Source: Mauremys mutica (Eukaryota; Chordata; Testudines; Geoemydidae). From it: a stretch of DNA of 64,000 nt. Both the position numbers and the translations under genes were made by a program. Every line of letters starts with the position of its first letter. The stretch's first letter is position 1. The stretch spans positions 44,829,563 through 44,893,562 of the forward strand of contig NC_059080.1 of NCBI RefSeq assembly GCF_020497125.1. Reading direction: 5' to 3'. This document shows, piece after piece, positions 42,747 through 54,561 of this stretch. The notes below the pieces were generated by a model. The model was given only the letters and a program-made list of their open reading frames with translations, was not told the origin of the DNA and did not search any database.

Positions 42747-43868
42747 GTCTCCTACAGTATTCTTGCCAGCAAGTTAAAGGAGTATGGGCTGGATAAATGG
42801 ACTATAAGGTGGATAGAAAGCTGGCTAGATCATCAGGCTGAATGGGTAGTGATCAATGGCTCTCCACATCTAGTTGGCAGCTGGTTTCAAGCGGAGAGCC
42901 CCAAGGGTCGGTCCTGGGGCCGGTTTTGTTCAATATCCATGATCTGGTGGATGGTGTGGACTGCACCATCAGCAAGTTTGCAGATGACACTAAACTGGGA
43001 GGAGTCGTAGATATGCTGGAGGGTAGGAATAGGATACAGAGGGACCTAGACAAATTATAGGATTGGGCCAAAAGAAATCTGATGAGGTTCAACAAGGACA
43101 AGTTCAGAGTCCTGCACTTAGGATGGAAGAATCCCATGTACTGCTACAGACTGGGGACCGAATGGCTAGGCAGCAGTTCTGCAGAAAAGGACCTAGGGGT
43201 TACAGTGAATGAGAAGCTGGATATGAGTCAACAGTGTGCCCTTGTTGCCAAGAAGGCTAACAGCATTTTGGGCTGTATAAGTAGGGGTACTGCCAGCAGA
43301 TCAAGGGACGTGATCATTCCCCTCTATTCGACATTGGTGAGGCCTCATCTGGAGTACTGTGTCCAGTTTTGGGCCCCACACTACAAGAAGGATGTGGAAA
43401 AATTGGAAAGAGTCCAGTGGAGGGCAACAAAAATGATTAGGGGGCTGGAGCACATGATTTATGAGAAGAGGCTGAGGGAACTGGGCTTATTTAGTCTGCA
43501 GAAGAGAAGAATGAGGGGGGATTTGATAGCTGCTTTCAATATCTGAAATGGGGTTCCAAAGAGGATGGATCTAAACTGTTCTCAGTGGTAGTAGATGACT
43601 GAACAAGGAGTAATGGTCTCAAGTTGCAGTGGGGGAGGTTTAGGTTGGATATTAGGAAAAACTTTTTCACTAGGAGGGTGGTGAAGCACTGGAATGGGTT
43701 ACCTAGGGAGGTGGTGGAATCTCCTTCCTTAGAGGTTTTTAAGGTCAGGCTTGACAAAGCCGTAGCTGGGATGATTTAGTTGGGGATTGGTCCTGCTTTG
43801 AGCAGGGGTTTGTACTAGGTGACCTCCTGAGGTCCCTTCCAACCCTGATATTCTATGATTCTATGAAG

Positions 43869-46360
43869 AGGAGAAAGGAAGGCCTGATTGGATTTCTTTG
43901 CTCTTTCTTGTGTTTAATCAATAATCTTTCAGTTTAAATGAATGCTTTGGGGTGTTTGCCAAGTAACAGAGTAAAACCAAGCACTCTGATTAAAAATAAT
44001 CCTGAGCTGACCTAGTGCTGTTTAATGTTGGCCAGAGAGACAATTTATAAACACCTTTCAGTCTTTGGGCCTTTGAGCTCAATATCTATTCAACAGACTC
44101 TCTCATTGTGAATCGACACTCTGACCACCCAGAAAGAAAGCATCCCACAAAAATTGTGGCACTAAAAAGACACATGCTAAGCTCTGCCATGAGGCTGCCA
44201 CTTGTTTATAACTATAGTGCAACAGCAGGACAACAAAGCACTGCACATAGTACTAAAAGTTCAAGACTCTGAGGAAGCTTCCCCAGCTAGGAAATTGCAG
44301 AGAGCCTGCAACACTGAATGCACTGGAGAAGCAGATGCAAGTTGCACAGCATCATCTGCTTAGCAGAGTTGTTTGTAACCCAGGGCAAGAATATGGAGTC
44401 CAGGAGCCGGTGTACTGAGACATGGGAGGAGAACAGCAAACACAACAGCACATGTACAGAAGGAGTGTTGCAAAAGCAGTCCCACTTGTTGCAGACCTTG
44501 CAAACCAGTTTAGCAACAAGCAACAGGCAGCCCAGGCGATAGCACTAGGCAACGGGCCATGTCCACTGTACGGATTGATGGGGGGGTGGTTCATGGCACA
44601 GTGATTTCCTTATGGATCCGGATCATGCGGATAATTGTTCAGTGCATTTCCTCAGCTGATGTGGTGCAGTACAGATCAGTGCATTAGCTGTGCCCAGCGT
44701 GCCTGTGTGCACTCTCAGCGGGGCATCCCTGCTGCTCTAAAAACCTCTGGCACTGCTCATCCAACAGCTACCTGCAGCTATTAGGCCAGTGTTTCCCTGG
44801 TTGTTCCCCTCGACCTGCCGCCTGCCTGATGCGAATGGCCCGGGCACAGACAACTTGCCATACTCACGGATCTGTGCCAATGTGGCAGTTGGCTCCTGTT
44901 TGCTGTCACTAGCATCATCGTCATAGCCCTTGCTGAGGTTCCTGGGCAGACTGGCCAGATGTCCCTTGATCTGGCATCCATATAGCTCCTAAGGCTGCTC
45001 TCTGCTCTGGTGTGAATTGAAGAGCAGCTCCTGGGCAGTGCGCTTCGGCTTGTACTGCCTCCCCATCCGGTGAGTAGCCAGGGGATCCCATAGTATCAGC
45101 TTTCTTCACCATGGCACACCCCAGTGTTTGTATCCATGTGCTCATGGTGCGCTCTCTCACTGCAGTGAGTGTCCACTCCAGTGTTCACCTGTGTGCCGGG
45201 GGGCACGGTTCCCACGGACCAGTGATTTGTGGTGCTGCATGTTCCATGGGGATGATCAGCTCCCTGGGGGGCTTGTCTCCTCTCTCTTCCTTCCCTCCTC
45301 CCCCCTGCACAACCCATGGGATAATACCCCATTTCAGTCAATGTGAGTTACTTGTACCCTGCAGGGAGAGAATCGGGCTCCGAAGCTAGCCATGGTCTGG
45401 GATACAAGTGGAGCAATTCCTCTGATGTTTTAGCAACCTGAGGATCCATCGCTTGGGGCAGCAAAATTCTTCCCCCAAGTCTCCTGAAATACATTTCCCA
45501 AACAATCTACAAACTGGCGCAGCCACATCACTGATCAATATCAATAGGTGGATGCCGAGCTTCACGTTCCCTCTCCAAGGGGCAGTGAGGATGGGTGCCT
45601 GCAATCCTAGGGACGGGTGACGAGCATCTCCAAAGCAGCAGGAGGGGAACGTTTGGGGCTGGTAAGGAGGCCTTTTGTTCCATCAGAAAAGCCATCCTCA
45701 CAGCTAGACACTAAGACCTCTGGGTTGTCAAAGGGTTACTTGGGGATCTAGCGACACAAACCTTGGCAGCTGCTTCCCTAGCACCTCTACACTGGAGCGG
45801 GGCAGAGCCTGGAATTCAGAACCTCCGAAGCACCAGGCTGAGAAGATGCAAGGAGCAGGAAACGGGGCATCCAGACTTCTAAAATTAGCTCCAAGGCTTT
45901 GGAAAGGCCCATGGAATGCTCTCTCCTGAGCACAGCTGTAAGTTCTGAGTACAGCAGCCTTCCCTTCAAACAGCAGGAACTGGCCAAGATGTTAGTACGG
46001 TCAGAGGCCTGCATAAACATTTCGCTTAATAAAGCCCTCTGGGTGAACACAGTGTACCCTGCCTTCAGAGAGCAAAAATGCAGGGGAAACATCTGTGACC
46101 CTGCCCTGCCTGCTGGCCCTCCATCCAAATTTGCAGGGAAATAGCGACACCTTGTGGCAGATGGTCAATATGATGCCATTTTTTTATGCCCTTGAATTTT
46201 CTCCACAGTTCTAGAGCAGGCTGGAGTCCAGACAAACAGAAAGCAACTGCTCTCTATGATTCCAAGTTGAACCCTGAACTGAATCTGTCCTACCTGTTCC
46301 ACTTCTGCTACAGAATCCGAGATTTCCATTACACTGGCACACCAGCAGCTAGTGGAGATA
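43869..46360. other. 2.5 kb without a recognised element
   Basis: No repeat family that I recognise. Small frames at 44287-44604, 44781-45404 and 45787-46144 occur on both strands without domains. Confidence 0.4.
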
Positions 46361-48265
46361 GAATCATAGACTCATAGAAGATTAGGGTTGGAAGAGACCT
46401 CAGGAGGTCAACTAGTCCAACCCCCTGCTCAAAGCAGGACCAATCCCAACTAAATCATCTCAGTCAAGGCTTTGTCAAACCGGGCCTTAAAAACCTCTAA
46501 GGATGGAGATTATACCACCCTCCTAGGTAATCCATTCCAGTGATTCACCACTCTCCTAGTGAAATAGTGTTTTCTAATATCCAACCTAGACCTCCCCCAC
46601 TGCAACATGAAACCCTTGCCCCTTGTTCTGTCATCTGCCACCACTGAGAAGAGGCTAGCTCCATCCTCTTTGGAACCCCACTTCAGGTAGTTGAAGGCTG
46701 CTATAAATTCCCCCCTCACTCTTCTCTTCGGCAGACTAAACAAGCCCAGTTCCCTCAGCCTCTCCTCATAAGTCATGTGCCCCAGCCCCCTGATCATTTT
46801 TGTTGCCCTCCGCTGGACTCTCTCTAATTTGTTCACATACTTTCTGTGGTGGGGGGGGCCAAAACTGGACGCAATACTCATGATGTGGCCTCACCAGTGC
46901 CGAATAGAGGGGAATAATCACTTCCCTCAATCTGCTGGCAATGCTCCTACTAATACAGTCCAATATGCCGTTGGCCTTCTTGGTAACAAGGGCACACTGT
47001 TGACTCATATCCAGCTTCTGGTCCACTGTAATCCCCAGTCCTTTTCTGCAGAACTGCTGCTTAGCCAGTCGGTCCCCAGCCTGTAGCAGTGCATGGGATT
47101 CTTCCATCCTAAGTGCAGGACTCTGCACTTGTCCTTGTTGAACCTCATCAAATTTCTTTTAGTCCAATCCTCTAATTTGTCTAGGTCCCTCTGTATCCTA
47201 TTCCTACCCTCCAGCTTATCTACGACTCCTCCCAGTTTAGTGTCATCTGCGAACTTGCTGAGGGTGCAATCCATCCCATCATCCAGATCGTTAATAAAGA
47301 TTTTGAACAAAACCAGCCCCAGGACCGACCCTTGGGGCACTCCACTTGATACTGGCTGCCAACTAAACATCGAGCCATTGAACACTTCCTGTTGAGCCCG
47401 ACAATCTGGCCAGCTTTCTATCCACCTTATAGTCCATTCATCCAATCCATACTTTTTTAACTTGCTGGCAAGAATACTGTGGGAGACCATATCAAAAGCT
47501 TTGTTAAAGTCAAGATGTATCATGTCCACTGCTTTCCCCATATCCACAGAGATAGTTATCTCATCATAGAAGGCAATCAGGTTAGTCAGGCATGACTTGC
47601 ACTTGGTGAATCCATGCTGACTGTTCCTGATCACCTTTTTCTCCTCCAAGTGCTTTAAAATGATTTCCTTGAGGACCTGCTCCATGATTTTTCCAGGGAC
47701 TGAGGTGAGGCTGTAGTTCCCTGGGTTCTCCTTCTTCCCTTTTTTAAGAATGGGTACTATGTTTGCCTTTTTCCAATCGTCCGGGACCGCCCCCGATCGC
47801 CACCAGTTTTTAAAGATAAAGGCAAATGGCTCTGCAATCACATCAGCCAGTTCCCTCGGATGCATTAGACCCATGGACTTGTGCATGTCTAACTTTTCTA
47901 AATAGTCCTTAACCTGTTCTTTCACCATTGAGGGCTGCTCACGTCCTCCCCATACTGTGTTGCCCAGGACAGCAGGGTGGGAGCTGACCCTTGTCTGTGA
48001 AGTCCGAGGCAAAAAAAGCATTGAGTACTTCAGTTTTTTCCACATCATTTGTCACTAGGTTGCCTCCCCCATTCATTAAGGGTCCCAAACTTTCCCTGAC
48101 CTTTTTCTTGTTGCTAAGATACCTGTAGAAACCCTTCTTGTTACCCTTCACATCCCTTGCTAGCTGCAACTCCAGTTGTGTTTTTGACTTCTTGATTGCC
48201 CTGCATGCTTGAGCAATATTTTTATATTCCTCCCTGGTCATCTGTCCAAGTTTCCACTTCTTGCA
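46361..48265 (-). mobile_element. CR1 LINE, main subfamily, 5'-truncated
   Basis: 3' end at 46361 ('aatcatagactcatagaagattagggttgg'), RT with 'FADDTKLGG' (about 47240) and 'FNKAFDMVSHS' (about 47500), upstream to the region '[20 protein letters not shown]' (about 48250). A long open RT block runs 48048-47005. Frame breaks occur near 47030, 46860 and 47950. It is older than the copy at 9.7 kb judging by the number of changes. Confidence 0.9.
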
Positions 48266-48901
48266 CAAAGCAGTGTTATCCAGGGCTTTATATTTGCACC
48301 AGCCATTTGTAGATTGCACTAGGGCTGGAGACTTGGTGAATGTTACTGTACACAGAGATTAGAAATATACATTTCCCTCATGGGGTCAGAGACTGGGGGG
48401 ATATGAACTCTATGGCTGGAGCTCAGCAAGGCTTCCATGGACAACTCTGCTGAAAGGGGCCCCAGAGCACTTTCAGATAAGGTCTACGAGTGATTCTCTT
48501 CATTAACACTGTCACTGCAGTAATTTTGTAACATCTGCAAATTTTGCCACCTCACTGTTGACTCTTCCTCAACATACTGTGTTTACCTATGTGTCTGACA
48601 ATTCTGTTCTTTACTATAGTTTCAATCAATTTGCCTGGTACTGAAATTCAGCTCACCAGCCTGTAATTGCCAGGATCACCTCTGGAGTCTTTGTGAAAAA
48701 TCTGTGTCACATTAGCTACTGTCCACTCACCTGGTACAGAAGCTGATTTAAGTGATAGGTTACAACACAGCTAGTAGTTTTGCAATTTTGTATTTGAGTT
48801 CCTTCAGCACTCTTGGGTGAATCCCAGCTGGTCCTGGTGACTTATTACTGTATAATTTATCCATTTGTTCCCAAACCTCCTCTACTGACACCTCAATTTG
48901 G

Positions 48902-49782
48902 TGTCAAGTATCAGAGAGGTAGCCGTGTTAGTCTGTATCCACAAAAACAACAAGGAGTCTTGTGGCACATTAAAGACTAACAGATTTATTTGGGCATAAG
49001 CTTTTGTGGGTAAAAAACCTACAGACAGTCCCCCAACCTGAAGCAAATACTCACCAGCAACGGCACACAACACCACAGAAACACTAACCCAAGAACCAAT
49101 CCCTGTAACAAACCCATTGCCTACTCTGTCCCCATATCTACTCTAGCAACACAATCATAGGACCCAACCACATCAGCCACACCATCGGGGGCTCATTCAT
49201 CTCACATCTACGAATGTGATATATGCCATCATGTGCCAGCAATGTCCTTCTGCCATGTACATTGGCCAAACTGAACAGTCTCTACGTAAAAGAATAAATG
49301 GACACAAATCAGATATCAGGAATGGTAACATACAAAAGCCAGTAGGAGAACACTTCAATCTCCCTGGACATTCAATAACAGATTTAAAAGTAGCCATCCT
49401 TCAACAAAAAAACCTTAAAAATAGACTTCAAAGAGAAACCGCAGAGCTACAATTCATTTGCAGACTTAACACCATTAATGTGGGCTTGAATAGGGATTGG
49501 GAGTGGCTGGGTCACTACAAAAGCAATTTTCCCTCTCTTGGTATTGACACTTCCTCATCAATTATTGGGAGTGGACCACATCCACCCTGACTGAACTGGC
49601 CTTGTTATCAGTGGTTCTCCACTTGTAAGGTAACTCCCTCCTCTTCATGTACCAGTATATCTATGCCTGTATCTGTAATTTTCACTCCATGCATCGGAAG
49701 AAGTGTTTTTTTACCCACAAAAGCTTATGCTCAAATAAATCTGTTAGTCTTTAAGGTGCCACCAGACTCCTCGTTGTTTTTT
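48902..49782 (+). mobile_element. Penelope-like element, 881 bp, truncated
   Basis: Begins TGTCAAGTATCAGAG and 'gtagccgtgttagtctg', and ends with the inverse of its own first part ('acccacaaaagcttatgctcaaataaatctgttagtctttaagg'). A 12-bp duplication ACCTCAATTTGG flanks it at 48890-48901 and 49783-49794. The middle encodes a GIY-YIG endonuclease tail. The RT is absent, as in many PLE copies, which insert with terminal rearrangements. Confidence 0.88.
49216..49590 (+). pseudogene. Penelope GIY-YIG endonuclease fragment
   Basis: 124 open codons. 'VIYAIMCQQCPSAMYIGQTEQ' holds the GIY-YIG pair (here VIY...YIG) with the PLE-specific Cys-x2-Cys insertion. 'LRKRINGHKSDI' provides the catalytic Arg and a conserved His. 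'VGEHFNLPGHS' contains further His residues that help form the zinc-linked motif of Penelope endonucleases, and the C-terminal 'ETAELQFICRLNT' holds the conserved Glu. The first codon is GTG inside a longer upstream frame, so no true start is present. In life it would nick target DNA for reverse transcription. Confidence 0.85.
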
Positions 49783-50085
49783 ACCTCAATTTGGGACAGC
49801 TGCTCAGATTTGTCACCAAAAAAAAATGGTTTGGGTGTGACTCTCCCTCACATCCAAATCTAGAGTGAAGACTGACACAAATAATTCATTTAGCCTCTAC
49901 ACATTTAGCTTTTGGCTGCTTTTCTCCTTCTGATGTACTTTAAAAAAATTGTTTTTGTCTTTAGTTAGTTGTTCTTCAGATTCTTTCTTGGCCTTCCTAA
50001 TTATATTTTTACACTTCACTTGCCAGAGTTTATGCTCCTTTTTATTTTCCTCACTAGGATTTGACTTCCATGTCCATGAGTCTGA

Positions 50086-51298
50086 ATCTAATGCATCTGA
50101 GAGTGCTGAGGGAGTTGGCTGATGTGATTGCAGAGCCATTGGCCATTATCTTTGAAAACTCGTGGTGATCAGGAGAGGTCCTGGTTGATTGGAAAAAGGC
50201 AAATATAGTGCCCATATTTTAAAAAGGGAAGAAGGAGAATCCAGGGAACTACAGACTACAGCCTCGCCTTAGTCCCAGGAAAAATCATGGTGCAGGTACT
50301 CAAGGAATCCATTTTGAAGCAGTTGGAGAAGACGAAGGTAATCAGGAACAGTCAGCATGGATTCACCAAGTGCAAGTCATGCCTGACAAACATGATTACC
50401 TTCTATGATGAAATAACTGGCTCTGTGGATGTGGAGAAAGCGGCAGATGTGACTTTAGCAAAGCTTTTGATATGGTCTCCCACAGTATTCTTGCCAGCAA
50501 GTTAAAAAAGTATGGATTGGATGAATGGACTGTAAAGTGACTAGAAAGCTGGCTAGATTGTCGAGCTCAACAGGTAGTGATCAATGGCTCAATGTCTAGT
50601 TGGCAGCCAGTATCAAGCAGAGTGCCCCAAGGGTCGGTCCTGAGGCTGGTTTTGTTCAACATCTTTATTAATGATCTGGATGATGGGATGGATTGCACCC
50701 TCAGCAAGTTCGCAGATGACACTAAAATGGGGGGAGAGGTAGATATGCTGGAGGGTAGAGATAGGGTCCAGAGTGACCTAGACAAATTGGAGGCTTGGGC
50801 CAAAAGAAATCTGATGAGGTTCAACAAGGACAAGTGCAGAGTCCTGCACTTAGAATGGAAGAATCCCATGCACTCCTACAGGCTGTGGACCGACTGGTTA
50901 AAAGGAAAGGACCTGGGGATTACAGTGGACAAGAAGCTGGATATTAGTCAACAGTGTGCCCTTGTTGCCAAGAAGGCTAACGGCATATTGGGCTGCATTA
51001 GTAGGAGCGTTGCCAGTAGATCGAGGGAAGTGATTTTTCCCCTCTATTCCGCACTGGTGAGGCCACATCTGGAGTATTGTGTCCAGTTTTAGGTCCCCCC
51101 ACTACAGAAAGTATGTCGACAAATTAGAGAGAGTCCAGTGGAGGGCAACGAAAATGATCAGGGGGCTGGGGCACATGACTTACGAGGAGAGGCTGAGGGA
51201 ACTCGGCTTGTTTAGTCTGCAGAAGAGAAGGGTGGTGGGCGGGGTTATAGCAGCCTTCAACTACCTGAAGGGGGGTTCCAAAGAAGATGGAGCCAAAC
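50086..51298 (+). mobile_element. CR1 LINE RT fragment
   Basis: Runs from the RT N-terminus ('[20 protein letters not shown]', with a stop after Trp as in the copy at 39461) through 'SKFADDTK' (50700 area, open 50577-51092) to '[14 protein letters not shown]', then stops abruptly at 51298 inside the last ORF2 segment. The 3' terminus is missing, so a later rearrangement removed it. Confidence 0.88.
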
Positions 51299-52045
51299 TG
51301 TGTGGAGCCTGGGTCCCTCTACTTGCCCTGGGCGGGGGGGCCTGGGACATGGGCAGGAGGTTGCCTTTGCCTTCACATTGAGCAGGAGCCCTCTGCCTCT
51401 CCCCCATACACTTTTGGGAGGGCTCCAGCACCCTTGCCCTGGGACTAGTGGGGACAAGCCTGCAGCAAGGGACTCCTGGCAGCTGGAGTTGATGCTCACG
51501 CCACCCATGCACCCGGTGCTCCGAGGCTGGCTGTGCTGCCTGCCCACCTGGTGCTCCAGGGTGGTGGTGGGGGCCACACTGCCCGCCCGCCTGCACTCAG
51601 CTGCATGCCTGCCCACCTGCCTGCCGCTCTGGGGCTCGGGCTTGAGGCTGTGCTGACTACCTGCCCACTGGGCACTCCGGGCTGAGGCGGGGCCTCTGGG
51701 TTCTGGCAGGGAAAGGGGGTGGGAGGAGCGGGGCCCTGGACTGACGGGGCAGTCTCCCCAAACCCGGGGTTCACCCACCACCCATGGCACACAGTCTAGA
51801 GTAGGAGGGAGCCCAATTATCCAAAAAGCTTCTGCTGCCTGCTGCTGGCTTAAGTAGGACCAGTGGGCCAATCAGCTGCTCTGGGACTCCACCAGTCAGA
51901 TCTCAGAGGGGGAGCCTCACACTGGGGCTGGGCTGCATGAGTCCCAGGTAAGGCCCTAGCAACAGACTGACTGGTGAAGGATTGGGGTGTGGCTGTTCCC
52001 AGGCACCATATGAGCCTAGGTTCAAGACCTGTCAGTCATGACACC
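51299..52045. other. GC-rich unassigned block
   Basis: C/G-rich sequence with frames of 98-204 codons on both strands that encode Pro/Gly/Ala-biased peptides. No terminal structure that I can define. It replaces the 3' end of the preceding CR1. Confidence 0.35.
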
Positions 52046-52875
52046 GTGCTTTCTTTCAGATATAGGGCCTCTCTCCCACCAATGTGACCTACTCTGTCAT
52101 TCCTATACATTTAATATCCTGCTATTACCATGTCCCATTGATTAGCCTCGTGCCCAAGTTTCCACAGCACCTATCCATGTTCTCATTTAATGGCAGGCAC
52201 TCTAGTTCACCCTTCTTAGCATTTAGACTTCTAGCACTTGTACACTTTGTCAATATTCAGTTGCTTGCCTTCGTGTGTTATAATGAAATGGGACTCTTTC
52301 ACCTTTGACTGTTGTCAATCATGTCGGCTGTGTGCATGTGTTTCCTCTGTGTGCTGCCCCGGTTCTGCGCAGATAGCTGACACAGCAAACCCGAGAGAAC
52401 CCCAATGACCATGGACTCCAATAAGGTATGAAGGCACCTGGCCAGGTTTATTGCCAAATGAAACACAGTCTCTAGCTCCCGGATCAGGTGTCTACAGTTC
52501 TGCTAGTACATATGTACTCCCTGACAATGGACCAGCTCAGTCAGTGGCAGGATTTACCACTGCCCCCTAGGCCAGACAAAGACAACTCCTCAGGGGTGCA
52601 TTCTTATACACAGGTACAAACAAGTTACACATCACTCCTGACATATTGAGGTACAACCCCTCTATGTGTTAGGGTGCTGCCTCTCTCCTGGTACATGTTG
52701 GTTCCAACAACTCTATCCATCATATTATCCTTTTGACCCTGTCTTTAGTATGGGTCATTCTGTTCCTTATTATCTCTGTGGAATGTGTTCGTACCAGAAA
52801 GTTCTTGTGTCATCCTGGCATATGTTGATTCTATTAGTACTTGATACCTTTTAGACATGTGTATACGTGCAATTA

Positions 52876-53559
52876 CAGTTAAACCCTGTTATCTCGACGG
52901 CCTAGGGGTTTGCCAAAAGCCATCGAGATAACCAATGATCGAGATAAACCCCTATCCACCCCCCCACCCCCTCCCTGCCCCCTTACCGCGCTGCCTGCAC
53001 GTGGCTGGATCCGGCAAAGCGGAGCCGGGCGGACGGACGGACGGACGGGCGGGCGGGGAAGCGGAGCCGGCGGGCGGGCGGCAGGCGAAGCCGGGACCAG
53101 GTATGTGGGGCGGGGACGGGCAGGGACCAGGTATGCGGGCCGGGCGGGCGGGCGGGGACGGGCAGGGACCAGGTATGCGGGGGCGGGGAAGCGGGGACCG
53201 GCGGGCGGGGAAGCGGGAAGCGGGCGGCTGGGGAACCGCGCGGCTGGAGAGCCGGGGAGCCGGCGGCTGGGGACGCGGGAAGCGGGCGGCTGGGGAACCG
53301 CGCGGCTGGAGAGCCGGGGAGCCGGCGGCTGGGGACGCGGGAAGCGGGCGGCTGGGGAACCGCGCGGCTGGAGAGCCGGGGAGCCGGCGGCTGGGGACAC
53401 GGTGGGTCGGGGACGGGCTCGAGATATTAGGGTTCGGCAAATCGACATAACGGATGAGAAACTCATAAGCCAAAGAGGGAGTCTGGCGGTTCCACTTGTA
53501 AACCGTCGACTTAACAGGATTGGCAAGTTAACCGAGGTCGACATAAATGGGTTCGACTG
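52876..53559. mobile_element. Tc1/mariner-type non-autonomous element with minisatellite
   Basis: Left end CAGTTAAACCCTGTTATC and right end inverse of CAGTCGAACCCATTTATG. TA flanks (52874-52875 and 53560-53561) mark the Tc1/mariner/pogo target. The 684-bp interior is very GC-rich with tandem repeats. No transposase. Confidence 0.82.
53221..53406. repeat. 62-bp tandem repeat, three copies
   Basis: Units start at 53221, 53283 and 53345 and are nearly identical (GCGGCTGGGGAACCGCG...). A looser repeat of 'ggcagggaccaggtatgcggg' precedes them (53090-53180). The frames of up to 239 codons across this block are low-complexity and not real genes. Confidence 0.88.
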
Positions 53560-53885
53560 TAGCAACCTTCTTCTTGCCAACTTCTGTGAGCAGGGCCTGC
53601 CTCTGGCTCACAGCTTAACTTTGTTTTAGGTTAGCAAAGTTTTGAACATTACTTTAGTTCAGGCCTTAGGCCTCATAGCAGGCCTCTGATACAAGGGTTT
53701 ATGTTTCAGGGCCTCATCTTACTACATTTGTTCTTCACTAGCTCCTATCTGAACTTTATCAACTTCTATCCTCTCCTTTTTCCTGGGCTATAGAGTTCCT
53801 CCTTTAGTAAATTCATCTCTAAGGGATGTCTCCACCCAAACCGTGTGCTCCTCTGCACCTGTTAGATTTCCCATCACCACCACCC

Positions 53886-54485
53886 TTAGTTTAAAAAATC
53901 CTCTACAGCCTTTGTAATTGTACATGCCAGCATTCTAGTTCTGGTTTGATTTAGGTGAAGCCCATCCTTACTGGATAGACAACTCCTTTCCCAAAAGGTT
54001 CCCCAGGTCCTAGTAAATCTAAACCCCTCCTCCCTGCACCATTGTCTCATCCACACGCTGAGACCCTGCAGTTCTGCCTGTCTAACTGGCCCTGCGTGTG
54101 AAACTGGAAGCATTTCAGAGAATGCTTTCATGGAGGTCCTGGACTTCAATCTCTTACCTGGAAGCCTAAATTTGGCCTCCAGGATTGCTGTCCAGCCTTT
54201 CCCTGTGTTACTGGTACCTTCATGTACCACCACCACCAGGTCCTCCCCAGTATTATACATAAACCTGTCTAGATATCTCATGAGATCTGCAACCTTCACA
54301 CCCGATAGGCAATTCACCATGTTTTTCTCCCAGTCATCACAAACCCAACTATCTATATTTCTAATAATTGAATCTCTAGTAGTAACAACTGGGGTTCCCT
54401 CTCCCGGAGGGGTATCCTCGCTGCAAGACAATAACATGACATCATTTGGAAGGAGGATCCCAACTGTGGGATTGTTTCCCTCCAC
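53886..54485 (-). pseudogene. CR1 subfamily-2 ORF1, SGNH-esterase-like, inactive
   Basis: About 199 open codons. SGNH blocks are visible but altered. Block I reads 'TTRDSIIR' where Gly-Asp-Ser is expected, and block III reads 'HEGTSNT' in place of Gly-Thr-Asn-Asp. Block V 'KDGLHLNQ' retains Asp and His. The Ser, Asp and His of the triad remain but two oxyanion positions have changed, so activity is doubtful. The sequence differs clearly from the ORF1 at 12.9-13.7 kb. Confidence 0.78.
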
Positions 54486-54561
54486 TCTAGTCTAATGTTC
54501 TCCTTCCCTGAGACATTCATTCTTCACAACAGCATAGAGGCTGTCAGATGGGGATGGGGAC

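Larger units (their letters stand above)
38505..43540 (+). pseudogene. CR1 ORF2, interrupted and mutated
   Basis: Endonuclease end and RT N-terminus are open from 38781 to 39461, where a TGA breaks the frame after 'FENSW'. A one-base loss near 39632 alters the frame again. '[12 protein letters not shown]' reaches the LTR insertion, and beyond it come '[11 protein letters not shown]' (about 42970-43000, the catalytic Asp pair) and an open thumb region at 43082-43546. It lacks the ORF2 start. Confidence 0.9.
38505..43868 (+). mobile_element. CR1 LINE split by an LTR retrotransposon
   Basis: Starts in the endonuclease C-terminus ('[19 protein letters not shown]'), runs through RT and ends in 'ccttccaaccctgatattctatgattctatga'. 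It is interrupted within the RT palm at 39783 by a 2,963-bp LTR element and resumes at 42752, after the 5-bp duplication. It is 5'-truncated. Confidence 0.92.
48480..50085 (-). mobile_element. CR1 subfamily-2 internal fragment, split by a Penelope element
   Basis: The plus strand reads the reverse of an RT region ('tcaatttgcctggtactgaaattcagctcaccagcctgtaattgccagg', 'cttcagcactcttgggtgaatcccagctggtcctgg'). It is interrupted at 48901/49783 and continues to a Lys-rich upstream part that ends near 50085. Both ends are lost. No open frame survives. Confidence 0.75.
52322..53726 (-). repeat. Solo LTR split by a Tc1/mariner element
   Basis: TGTCGGCTGTGTGC...TTACTACA on the plus strand, about 720 bp once the insertion is removed. 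It matches the LTR at 55391-56063 ('ctgtgtgctgcccc', 'caggccaggtttattg', 'aggcctctgatacaaggg...tctcagg'). The polyadenylation-type 'tttatt' lies near the left end, so the transcript would be on the minus strand. No target duplication is visible. Confidence 0.72.

Noticed and set aside
51257..51871. 204-codon minus-strand frame
   Set aside because: Starts in CR1 sequence, runs into an unrelated GC-rich block, and has no domain.
52879..53629. Frames of 171-239 codons on both strands
   Set aside because: Product of the 62-bp minisatellite in the Tc1/mariner-type element; repeats give parallel frames in all registers.
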